The notes under the pieces were generated by a model. It worked only from the letters and a program-made list of their open reading frames with translations. It was not told the origin of the DNA and did no database searches. A stretch of 11,195 bases of DNA, taken from positions 1 through 11,195 of the forward strand of contig CACYDY010000052.1 in NCBI GenBank assembly GCA_902773245.1, in the 5' to 3' direction. Source of the DNA: an uncultured Ruminococcus sp. (GTDB taxonomy: Bacteria; Bacillota; Clostridia; Oscillospirales; Acutalibacteraceae). Positions 5,290 through 11,195 of the stretch are shown piece after piece; within the stretch, counting starts at the first letter, position 1, and each line of letters starts with the position of its first letter. A program made the position numbers and the translations under genes.

Positions 5290-6648
5290 ATGATAAACAC
5301 AAACGACATTCTTGAAACCATCAATATGATCCAAAACGAGAACTTTGACGTCAGAACAATAACGATGGGTATTTCTCTGCTGGATTGCATTGATGACAAC
5401 ATAGACAAAGCCTGTACAAAAATCTATGACAAGATCTGCCGCTATGCAGGCGATCTGGTGAAAACAGGCGAAGATATAAGCGTTGACTACGGCATTCCGA
5501 TTATCCACAAAAGAATTTCGGTAACTCCGATAGCAATGGTAGCTTCTGCGTGTCAGGCTCAGAAAACCGTGAAATTCGCAAAAGCGCTCGACCGTGCGGC
5601 AAAGGAAGTAGGAGTAAACTTTATCGGAGGCTACACTGCGCTTTGTCACAAAGGCTTTTCGGCAGGCGACTATGCGCTGATCGAAAGTATACCCGAAGCG
5701 CTCGCAACAACGGAGAGGGTCTGCTCGTCGGTTAACATCGGTTCGACAAAAGCCGGAATAAATATGGACGCCGTCGCAAAAATGGGCAGGACTATTCTCG
5801 AAACCGCAAAGCTGACTGCGGACAGAGATTGTATCGGCGCGGCAAAGCTTGTGGTATTCTGCAATGCGCCCGAGGATAATCCGTTCATGGCAGGAGCATT
5901 TCACGGAACGGGAGAACCGGATTGTGTGATAAATGTCGGAGTATCGGGTCCGGGAGTGGTTCGTGCGGCTTTGGCAAAAGCACCTGACTGCGACATTACA
6001 GAAGTGGCGAATATCGTCAAGAAAACGGCTTTCAAAATTACAAGAGTAGGTCAGCTTGTCGCTCAGGAAGCGTCAAAAAGACTATGCGTTCCGTTTGGAA
6101 TAGTCGATCTGTCGCTTGCGCCGACTCCGGCTATCGGTGACTCGGTTGCAAGAATCCTCGAAGAAATGGGACTTGAAACGTGCGGTGCGCACGGAACGAC
6201 CGCTTGTCTTGCGCTTCTCAATGACGCAGTGAAAAAAGGCGGAGTTATGGCAAGCTCTCACGTAGGAGGTCTGTCGGGTGCGTTTATTCCCGTGACCGAG
6301 GACGAAGGAATGATCTCGGCAGCAGAAAAAGGCTGTCTGACGCTTACAAAGCTTGAAGCTATGACTGCCGTTTGCTCTGTCGGTCTTGATATGATAAATA
6401 TTCCCGGTGACACAACTGCGGAGATAATTTCGGGCATCATAGCCGACGAAGCCGCTATCGGTATGGTGAATTCAAAAACAACGGCTGTAAGACTCATTCC
6501 TGCAATCGGAAAGAAAGCGGGAGAGTATCTTAACTTCGGCGGTCTGCTCGGCGGAGGCCCCGTTATGGAGGTCAATACATCGTCGCCTGCCAAGTTTATT
6601 AACCGCGGCGGACGTATTCCGGCGCCTATTCAAAGTCTTAAAAACTGA
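5290..6648 (+). CDS. UPF0210 / DUF711 'PFL family' protein of unknown function
   Basis: A 452-residue cytoplasmic protein matching the full length of UPF0210 (DUF711). The family is called PFL-like because its fold resembles pyruvate formate-lyase and anaerobic ribonucleotide reductase. Seen: an N-terminal helical part ('ITMGISLLDC', 24-33) and the Gly-rich motifs 'FIGGYTALCHKGF' (111-123), 'FHGTGEPDCVINVGVSGPG' (204-222), 'TCGAHGTTACLALLND' (297-312), 'MINIPGDT' (368-375) and 'FGGLLGGGPVM' (416-426), ending 'NRGGRIPAP'. Several Cys sit in or near these motifs (119, 298, 306, 362). I see no glycyl-radical loop of the RVxGY type near the C-terminus and no radical-SAM activase nearby, so a radical mechanism is unlikely. 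ATG 5290 has the Shine-Dalgarno AAAGGA at 5277-5282. It is co-transcribed with the ACT gene and ends at a strong terminator. The reaction is unknown. Confidence 0.92.
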   Translation: MINTNDILETINMIQNENFDVRTITMGISLLDCIDDNIDKACTKIYDKICRYAGDLVKTGEDISVDYGIPIIHKRISVTPIAMVASACQAQKTVKFAKALDRAAKEVGVNFIGGYTALCHKGFSAGDYALIESIPEALATTERVCSSVNIGSTKAGINMDAVAKMGRTILETAKLTADRDCIGAAKLVVFCNAPEDNPFMAGAFHGTGEPDCVINVGVSGPGVVRAALAKAPDCDITEVANIVKKTAFKITRVGQLVAQEASKRLCVPFGIVDLSLAPTPAIGDSVARILEEMGLETCGAHGTTACLALLNDAVKKGGVMASSHVGGLSGAFIPVTEDEGMISAAEKGCLTLTKLEAMTAVCSVGLDMINIPGDTTAEIISGIIADEAAIGMVNSKTTAVRLIPAIGKKAGEYLNFGGLLGGGPVMEVNTSSPAKFINRGGRIPAPIQSLKN

Positions 6649-6711
6649 TTGCCGAAAAACGACCGTACGGGCATTGCCGATGCTCGTCACGGTCGGGCAA
6701 TACGTTTTTTA
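6648..6711 (+). terminator. Long terminator hairpin starting at the UPF0210 stop codon
   Basis: The inner stem CGACCGT (6660-6666) with ACGGTCG (6689-6695) continues through ACGGGCAT (6667-6674) with ATGCTCGT (6680-6687), one G-U wobble and bulged C6688, around a TGCCG loop: 15 pairs. An outer stem ATTGCC (6648-6653) with GGCAAT (6696-6701) takes in the last base of the TGA stop, leaving GAAAAA as a side bulge. TTTTTT follows at 6705-6710. Alternatively AAAAAC (6655-6660) could pair with GTTTTT (6704-6709). Confidence 0.88.
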
Positions 6712-6754
6712 TATATTTAATCAATATTCACAACTTAAGGGCAGCGAAGCTGTT

Positions 6755-6790
6755 TAAAGTTTTTGATCCGCTTTTTTCAAAAAGCGGGCG
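6755..6790. repeat. Remnant of an interspersed palindromic repeat
   Basis: TTAAAGTTTTTGATC leads into CCGCTTTTT (6768-6776), TC, AAAAAGCGG (6779-6787), then GCG. The order AAAGTTTTTGATC, palindrome with T-run and A-run, GCGGG resembles repeat sequences scattered through intergenic DNA of Ruminococcus-type genomes, which typically continue into a GC-rich block. That block is missing here, so this would be a degenerate or partial copy. The resemblance is from memory, not a search. The small hairpin CAGC-GAA-GCTG (6742-6752) lies just upstream. No U-run follows the palindrome, so it is not a terminator for the + strand. Confidence 0.45.
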
Positions 6791-6864
6791 AAACAACCCA
6801 CATTTATAACCGGCTAACGCCTGAGATGCGGATAGTGATATTTAATATTTATTAATCAAAAGAC

Positions 6865-6882
6865 CGATACTTTTGAGTATCG
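6865..6882 (+). promoter_or_regulatory. Leader hairpin ahead of the V-ATPase operon
   Basis: CGATACT (6865-6871), loop TTTG, AGTATCG (6876-6882) form a perfect 7-bp stem ending 10 bases before the Shine-Dalgarno GAGGAGG (6893-6899) of the first V-ATPase gene. No U-run follows. No clear sigma-A promoter is seen in 6711-6864; the AT-rich stretch 6838-6858 is the likeliest -10 area but has no good -35. Confidence 0.4.
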
Positions 6883-6907
6883 TGCCGTAAATGAGGAGGC
6901 GAAAAAT

Positions 6908-7225
6908 TTGGACGATATTATCAGCAAAATTCTTGAAATGGACGAAACAGCCAGAAAAATGGAGGACGAAGCCCAAGCCGAGAGAATTGCTTCGAGAGAA
7001 GAAGTGAAAAAAGCTCGTCAAGAGGTTTATGATGAATATCTCGAAAGTGCCAAAAACCATATCGAACAGTATAAAAAAGCTGCAAAAAAAACAAGCGAAG
7101 AAGAATGGAAGGTTACGTTGAAGCACTATGACGATGTTTCGGCGGCTCTTGAAAAAAAATTCAAGAATAATAAGGAAAAATGGGTCAACGATATTGTTAA
7201 CGGAGTTCTCAGCTACAATAATTGA
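6908..7225 (+). CDS. V-type ATPase peripheral-stalk coiled-coil subunit (H/G-like)
   Basis: A 105-residue, highly charged, helical protein without membrane segments or cysteines. Residues about 5-90 form a near-continuous coiled coil rich in Glu, Lys and Ala, followed by a short C-terminal helix ('WVNDIVNGVLSYNN'). This fits the small stalk subunit called H, G or NtpF in bacterial and archaeal V/A-type ATPases. That subunit pairs with subunit E to tie the catalytic head to subunit I. Low-complexity coils give weak homology evidence, so the call rests mainly on being the first gene of an operon that continues with C, I, K and F. The start is TTG 6908, 8 bases after the strong Shine-Dalgarno GAGGAGG (6893-6899); ATG 6891 is in another frame. 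The gap to the subunit C gene is 33 bases. Confidence 0.75.
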   Translation: MDDIISKILEMDETARKMEDEAQAERIASREEVKKARQEVYDEYLESAKNHIEQYKKAAKKTSEEEWKVTLKHYDDVSAALEKKFKNNKEKWVNDIVNGVLSYNN

Positions 7226-7258
7226 TTCATTTTTAATTAGGAAACGGAGGAAGCGGAC

Positions 7259-8296
7259 ATGAGTTCTTCAAAATCTGCAAATGCCGTTCTTGCCAAGGCT
7301 CGCGCCAAATACGGCAGACGACTTTCCGAAAAGGACTACACCAATCTTCTTGCTTGCAAGAGTGTTTCCGAGGTTGTGACTTATCTCAAAAACAACACCT
7401 ATTATGAAACCGTTCTGAGAAAGGTCAACGAAAGAGAAATTCACCGAGGACAGCTTGAGATCATTCTGAAACAAAAGCTTTTTGAGGATTTTTATTCGCT
7501 GTGTTTGTATACGAAGGGTTCGGGCGAGCATTTTGCAGAGTTTATTCTTCAAAGAGATGAGATCGAGCAAATAATTCATTTTCTGACGCTTTTGTCATCG
7601 AACAGCTCTCACGAGTATATATTCTCAATGCCGCAATACTTTTCAAAGCATACAAGCATCAACGCCGCAAGTATGGCGAGAGCGAGAACATACGAACAAT
7701 TCTTTGCGTCTTTGGCAGGCACTCCGTACGAAAAGCTTTTGGCTGAGTTCAAGCCGTCAAAGGGTGAAAGAATCAACATCGCAAGAGTGGAAGATAAGCT
7801 TTACAAATACTGCTACCGCAATTTGTATGAATCTATCGAAAAATATTCCTCGGGCGCAGAACAGAAGGCGCTGCGAAGTATGTTTGATTCGATAATGGAT
7901 TATTTTAACTTTGTTCGTGTTTTCAGATTGAAAAAATACTACAAGGAATCACCCGATGTGACGGCGAGCTATCTGTTCCCTTACGGAACGTTCTCTGCAA
8001 AGACGGTGAAAAAGCTGTGCGCCGCTCAAACGAGCGCAGAGGTTTTTGACGCTGTGAAGAATACCTCGTTCGGAAGAAATCTCAGCAAGCTTGAATATGC
8101 CTATGCCGGAGAGATTGACAAGGTTGGTTTGTTCAAACTGACGAAGAAAAACATTCACTTTTCAAGTTATCCGCTTGTAGTGATGCTTTCTTATATTTTT
8201 GTTATGCAGACTGAGTACAACAATGTTGTAAGTATAATCGAGGGTGTCAGATATAATGTTGATTCGTCAAAGATCGAAACTATCATTATAACATGA
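7259..8296 (+). CDS. V-type ATP synthase subunit C (central-stalk socket, AC39 family)
   Basis: A 345-residue subunit C. It is homologous to eukaryotic subunit d and sits on the proteolipid ring as the socket for the rotating D/F shaft. Seen: the N-terminal 'NAVLAKARAKYGRRLSEKDY', as expected of the family; a repeated all-helical arrangement of three similar bundles ('LLACKSVSEVVTYLKN', 'LCAAQTSAEVFDAVKN'); a central 'DYFNFVRVFRLKKYY'; and a C-terminal part with 'YPLVVMLSYIFVMQTEYNNVVSIIEGVRYN', the usual ending where the chain reads ...E..N...I..G. There are no membrane helices, as expected. ATG 7259 has the Shine-Dalgarno GGAGG at 7246-7250. In many Clostridia subunit C follows I, K and E; here it precedes I. 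A 148-base gap separates it from the next gene, long for this operon. Confidence 0.9.
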   Translation: MSSSKSANAVLAKARAKYGRRLSEKDYTNLLACKSVSEVVTYLKNNTYYETVLRKVNEREIHRGQLEIILKQKLFEDFYSLCLYTKGSGEHFAEFILQRDEIEQIIHFLTLLSSNSSHEYIFSMPQYFSKHTSINAASMARARTYEQFFASLAGTPYEKLLAEFKPSKGERINIARVEDKLYKYCYRNLYESIEKYSSGAEQKALRSMFDSIMDYFNFVRVFRLKKYYKESPDVTASYLFPYGTFSAKTVKKLCAAQTSAEVFDAVKNTSFGRNLSKLEYAYAGEIDKVGLFKLTKKNIHFSSYPLVVMLSYIFVMQTEYNNVVSIIEGVRYNVDSSKIETIIIT

Positions 8297-8431
8297 ACAC
8301 AATATGATCACTGTAACTGCGCAATTTAAGCTAAAAAAATGGTTTGGCTTTGTGAATATTGCCTTTTACGGATAATAAAGCGGGAATTGTGAAGAAACGA
8401 AAAGTTATTGATGAACAGTTCCTTAGTCAAA

Positions 8432-8439
8432 AGAGGTGG
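8432..8439 (+). promoter_or_regulatory. Shine-Dalgarno that moves the subunit I start to TTG 8445
   Basis: AGAGGTGG is the ribosome site. GTG 8436 is in frame but lies within it, so TTG 8445, 5 bases further on, is preferred. It gives 'MAIAKIKCLRIIG', close to the usual MAIVKM-type start of subunit I. Confidence 0.65.
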
Positions 8440-8444
8440 AAATC

Positions 8445-10373
8445 TTGGCTATTGCAAAAATAAAGTGTCTGAGGATCATCGGATTGCAGGAAAAGCTTTA
8501 TGACGTTGCCGAAACGCTCGTTAAATTCCAAAGCTTTCAGCCTGACGACCCTTTGAACTTTCACTCGGACATAAAAATGTTTATTCCCGTTCAAACTAAC
8601 AATCCTTACGGAGAAACTGTCGAAAAATTCAACACGGCGCTTGAGTCCTGCGGGGTAAAATGCGAGATCACCGGAATTTCGGAAAAAGAGTTTGACGAGA
8701 ACACAGCTCACGACGTCGACAAGCTGTCCGATAAACTCAACGAGTTTGCCGACAAAAAGCTAAAGCTTGAAAGCGATATCGGAGAATGTGAAAGAAATAT
8801 AGAACAGATCGGTCATTTTCTTGATCTCAATCTTGAGATCGACAAGATCAACAAATGCCGTTATGTCAAAGCCAATTTCGGAAAGCTTCCGAAAGAAAGC
8901 TTTGAAAAAATGCAGAATTACAGCGACAATCCGTTTGTAATATTCTTCCCCTATTCGCACGATGACGACTACTATTGGGGTCTTTACATCTCGCCGATAG
9001 CAAACAGCGACGATGTTGACAGAATTTTTTCGGGACTTTATTTCGAGAGCTGCGGAGTTCTTGATCTCAACGGAACTCCCGAACAGTATTACACCGAGCA
9101 GAAGGAGCGTCTGCCGAAGCTGAGGCAGGAGTTGGAAAACCTTAAAGCCGAGCTTGATAAGTTCATAAAGGATAACCGTGACGATATGAATTATTATCAC
9201 AGTTACTTTACAGAGCTTCAAAAGAGATTTGACATCATGGCAAAAGCCGTAACCTACAACAAATGCTTTGTTATAGTGGGCTGGGTAACAGCCGACAAGG
9301 CGAAAAAGACCGCAAAGGCGCTTTCAAAAATTGCGTCGGTGGAATGCACGCTGACTAACGGCAAGGAGGAGCTGAAACATTCTCCGCCGGTAAAGCTCAA
9401 AAATAACTTCTTTACAAGGGGCTTTGAGTTCTATACCGAAATGTACGGACTGCCCAACTACAGCGAATTTGACCCGACAACGTTCATCGCCGTGACATAC
9501 ACGATCCTTTTTGGCATAATGTTCGGTGATCTCGGGCACGGTCTTATGGTAATGCTGTTTGGAATATTCATGAAAAAGAAGAAAAATCCGCTGGGTTCGA
9601 TTCTTATTCCGTGCGGAATTTCGGGTGCGCTTTTCGGACTTGTCTACGGTTCGGTGTTCGGATTCGAAGAAGCGCTCAATCCGCTCTACAAGGCGCTGTT
9701 CGGGCTGGACGAAAAACCGATCAGCGTAATGGAGCCGGCAACTACCAACACGATCATATATCTTGCAGTCGGAATCGGAATACTTCTGGTAACGCTTGCG
9801 ATTATTCTTAATGTGATAGTGTCGTTCAAAATGAATGACAAGGAAAACGCCGTTTTCGGCAACAACGGACTTGCGGGTCTTGTGTTCTATACTGCGGCGG
9901 TTGCTGCGCTTGTTTCACAGATGATGCTTGGCGTAAAGCTTGCAAATCCGCTGTATGTTGCGCTGCTCATAGCAATACCACTTGTTCTGATATTCCTGAA
10001 AGAGCCTTTGGGAAAGCTTGTTCAGGGCAAAAAGGACTGGCAGCCCGAAAGCTGGGGCGGCTATTGCGTCCAGAATTTCTTTGAGCTGTTTGAGGTTCTT
10101 TTAAGCTATGTAACAAACACAATGTCGTTTTTGAGAGTCGGAGCTTTCGTACTTGTTCATGCAGGTATGATGGAGGTTGTGTTTACGCTTGCAAATATGT
10201 CAAGCGGATTTGGTTATGTCGCTATCGTTGTGATCGGCAATATTTTTGTAATGGCGCTCGAAGCGCTTCTCGTGTGCATTCAGGTACTCAGACTTGAGTT
10301 CTATGAGATGTTCGGAAGATTTTACAAGGGCGACGGCAGAGCATTCAAGCCTGTTACAACTCTTGCAGAATAA
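8445..10373 (+). CDS. V-type ATP synthase subunit I (membrane stator, a-subunit homologue)
   Basis: 642 residues from TTG 8445 (645 if read from GTG 8436, which lies in the ribosome site). Subunit I is the membrane stator: its cytoplasmic half holds the peripheral stalks and its membrane half forms the ion half-channels against the K ring. Residues about 1-330 are soluble, with coiled coils at about 92-127 and 220-268. Residues about 347-616 hold some six to eight membrane helices, starting at 'FIAVTYTILFGIMFGDLGHG', a family hallmark. 'NTMSFLRVGAFVLVHAGM' contains Arg564, the likely essential channel arginine facing the ring Glu. 'ALEALLVCIQVLRLEFYEMF' and 'FYKGDGRAFKP' near the end are also standard. 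The length is normal for bacterial NtpI. It is followed 60 bases later by its ring partner K. Confidence 0.94.
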   Translation: MAIAKIKCLRIIGLQEKLYDVAETLVKFQSFQPDDPLNFHSDIKMFIPVQTNNPYGETVEKFNTALESCGVKCEITGISEKEFDENTAHDVDKLSDKLNEFADKKLKLESDIGECERNIEQIGHFLDLNLEIDKINKCRYVKANFGKLPKESFEKMQNYSDNPFVIFFPYSHDDDYYWGLYISPIANSDDVDRIFSGLYFESCGVLDLNGTPEQYYTEQKERLPKLRQELENLKAELDKFIKDNRDDMNYYHSYFTELQKRFDIMAKAVTYNKCFVIVGWVTADKAKKTAKALSKIASVECTLTNGKEELKHSPPVKLKNNFFTRGFEFYTEMYGLPNYSEFDPTTFIAVTYTILFGIMFGDLGHGLMVMLFGIFMKKKKNPLGSILIPCGISGALFGLVYGSVFGFEEALNPLYKALFGLDEKPISVMEPATTNTIIYLAVGIGILLVTLAIILNVIVSFKMNDKENAVFGNNGLAGLVFYTAAVAALVSQMMLGVKLANPLYVALLIAIPLVLIFLKEPLGKLVQGKKDWQPESWGGYCVQNFFELFEVLLSYVTNTMSFLRVGAFVLVHAGMMEVVFTLANMSSGFGYVAIVVIGNIFVMALEALLVCIQVLRLEFYEMFGRFYKGDGRAFKPVTTLAE

Positions 10374-10391
10374 ATTTTGTTTAATGAATTG

Positions 10392-10412
10392 TTATTAATA
10401 ATGTATTAATAC
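10392..10412 (+). promoter_or_regulatory. Two tandem 10-bp palindromes in the AU-rich leader of the proteolipid gene
   Basis: TTATTAATAA (10392-10401) and GTATTAATAC (10403-10412) are both perfect palindromes with ATTAAT cores centred 11 bases apart, about one helical turn. They lie between subunits I and K, just before the strong Shine-Dalgarno AGGAGGT (10419-10425). Possible roles are a DNA operator, an internal promoter region, or an unstructured AU-rich translation enhancer. No clear -35/-10 pair fits. AT-rich DNA makes short palindromes fairly common. Confidence 0.35.
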
Positions 10413-10433
10413 GTACTTAGGAGGTACTTTATT

Positions 10434-10856
10434 ATGGATTTTGTATTACTTGCTATTCCGGTTATTTTTGGTGTATCGTCAGTTTGTCTTGCAAACAGAG
10501 CAGTCCGCAAGGGCTGCAAAAGGAAGAAAGCGCTCTATATGCAGATCGCTTCATTCTGCGCCGTATTTCTTGTTTGCTTCCTTTGCCCGATGATCGCAAG
10601 CGCTGCCGAAACTGCCGACGCAGCCGCTCAGAGCGCAGGCGCAATGGGAATGGGTCTTATCGGCGCAGGTATTGCAACAGGTCTTTCATGCATCGGCGGC
10701 GGTATAGCAGTCGGTTACGCTGCGCCGGCTGCTATAGGCGCAACAAGCGAGGACGCAAAGAACTTTGGTAAGTCGCTTATTTTCGTTGCTCTGGGCGAAG
10801 GTGTTGCTCTTTACGGAATGCTTGTTTCTATCCTTATTCTCTCAAAGCTCGGTTAA
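10434..10856 (+). CDS. V-type ATP synthase subunit K (ion-carrying proteolipid, c-ring)
   Basis: A 140-residue proteolipid whose copies form the rotating membrane ring. Seen: hydrophobic segments at about 1-20 and 35-57 separated by a basic stretch ('RAVRKGCKRKK'), then a Gly/Ala-rich helix 'GMGLIGAGIATGLSCIGGGI' (72-91) and a last helix (about 113-137) with the single ion-binding candidate Glu122 in 'ALGEGVALYG'. The first two segments have no buried acid, so each subunit would carry one ion site. The second segment ends 'PMIASAAET', which looks like a signal-peptidase site and leaves open whether the N-terminal part is removed. The Gln before the first loop and the Ser/Thr after Glu, found in Na+-binding rings, are absent (Val93, Gly123), which argues for H+. 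ATG 10434 has the strong Shine-Dalgarno AGGAGGT at 10419-10425. Confidence 0.93.
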   Translation: MDFVLLAIPVIFGVSSVCLANRAVRKGCKRKKALYMQIASFCAVFLVCFLCPMIASAAETADAAAQSAGAMGMGLIGAGIATGLSCIGGGIAVGYAAPAAIGATSEDAKNFGKSLIFVALGEGVALYGMLVSILILSKLG

Positions 10857-10883
10857 TTTTCCGACAAAGGAAAGTGAGTTTAT

Positions 10884-11195
10884 ATGAAATTTTTTCTTAT
10901 CAGCGACAACGTTGACACGCTCATGGGAATGCGTTTGTCCGGTATTGACGGAGTGGTAATACATACCGAGGAGGAGGTCAGAAAGACCTTTGCCGAGGTC
11001 ATGAAACGTGATGATGTCGCAGTAGTATTGATGACGGCTAAGCTGGTTGCTCTTTGTCCCGAAATGATAATGGATTATAAGATGAACAGGCGTCAGCCGC
11101 TGATTGTTGAAATACCCGACCGCCACGGAAACGGACGAACGAGTGATTCCATCACGAAATATGTTCATGATGCGATCGGTATTAAGTTAGACTAA
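10884..11195 (+). CDS. V-type ATP synthase subunit F (central shaft)
   Basis: A complete 103-residue subunit F (NtpG in the Enterococcus naming). It binds subunit D in the rotor shaft and links the catalytic head to subunit C. Seen: 'MKFFLISDNVDTLMGMRLSGIDG' as the N-terminal Rossmann-like start with the D-x-x-x-G-x-R-L-x-G pattern; 'VAVVLMTAKLV' (45-55), the usual second core strand; and 'PLIVEIPDRHGNGR' (72-85), a strongly conserved family signature, ending 'ITKYVHDAIGIKL'. ATG 10884 follows the Shine-Dalgarno AAAGGA at 10866-10871, 27 bases after the K stop. The stop codon TAA is the last three bases of the window. Subunits E, A, B and D would be expected next. Confidence 0.95.
   Translation: MKFFLISDNVDTLMGMRLSGIDGVVIHTEEEVRKTFAEVMKRDDVAVVLMTAKLVALCPEMIMDYKMNRRQPLIVEIPDRHGNGRTSDSITKYVHDAIGIKLD

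Noticed and set aside
5227..5904. 225-residue open frame on the minus strand
   Set aside because: It is opposite the well-supported UPF0210 gene, Cys- and Arg-rich and without recognisable motifs. It is best explained by codon bias of the sense gene.
5290..6648. UPF0210 protein as an active glycyl-radical enzyme
   Set aside because: There is no RVxGY-type glycine loop near the C-terminus and no activating radical-SAM enzyme next to it.
8339..8392. 17-codon ATG frame in the C-I gap
   Set aside because: It has no ribosome site and no family resemblance, and a frame of this length is expected by chance.
1..11195. CRISPR arrays, tRNA or rRNA genes, insertion sequences, prophage or defence genes
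   Set aside because: No regular direct-repeat/spacer pattern, cloverleaf, transposase or integrase was seen on either strand.

Overview
The window looks like chromosomal DNA of a low-to-moderate GC Gram-positive anaerobe of the Clostridia, most likely a Ruminococcus-like member of the Oscillospiraceae. The reasons are a class B-type sortase paired with an SPKTG surface protein, an LCP wall-glycopolymer ligase, GalU, the ACT/UPF0210 protein pair, a bacterial V-type ATPase operon, strong Shine-Dalgarno sequences, AT-rich sigma-A-type promoters, and a degenerate copy of what looks like an interspersed repeat of this group. The taxonomy is inferred from gene content and sequence style, not from a marker gene. 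Every gene found is on the + strand.

Layout. (1) Bases 1-2220 are a cell-surface cluster: the C-terminal end of a class B-type sortase, a secreted protein with a Ser/Thr-rich stalk and an SPKTG sorting signal, and a membrane-anchored LytR-CpsA-Psr (LCP) protein. The short gaps suggest one operon whose start lies upstream of the window. (2) Bases 2360-3599 hold a strong promoter and a membrane protein with an N-terminal prokaryotic RING-type zinc finger, a zinc ribbon and a DUF2628-like membrane part. Its start codon is unclear. (3) Bases 3692-4564 encode GalU (UTP-glucose-1-phosphate uridylyltransferase), followed by a hairpin terminator. (4) Bases 4565-5002 carry no gene but hold a near-consensus promoter only about 20 bases ahead of a terminator-like hairpin, which would give an RNA of about 50 nt, and then a second strong promoter. 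(5) Bases 5003-6648 are a two-gene operon, a stand-alone ACT-domain protein (UPF0237) and a UPF0210/DUF711 'PFL family' protein, closed by a long terminator hairpin that takes in the last base of the stop codon. (6) Bases 6711-6907 are a leader region with a repeat remnant and a small hairpin. (7) Bases 6908-11195 are the first five genes of a V-type ATPase operon in the order H/G stalk, C, I, K, F. Subunits E, A, B and D are not in the window and are expected downstream.

How the genes work together. The sortase, its likely substrate and the LCP protein all attach things to the cell wall. GalU makes UDP-glucose, which could feed wall glycopolymers, but it has its own leader and terminator, so that link is only thematic. 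The V-ATPase genes encode the membrane sector (I and K), its central-stalk adaptor (C and F) and one peripheral-stalk coil (H/G). The K proteolipid has a single conserved Glu and lacks the Gln and Ser/Thr ligands usual in Na+-binding rings, so proton coupling is the simpler reading.

No wholly new system is obvious. The items that best repay checking are the short promoter-plus-hairpin unit near 4700, the RING-finger membrane protein with its possible ATA start, the ACT/UPF0210 pair of unknown biochemistry, and the tandem AT palindromes just ahead of the proteolipid gene.
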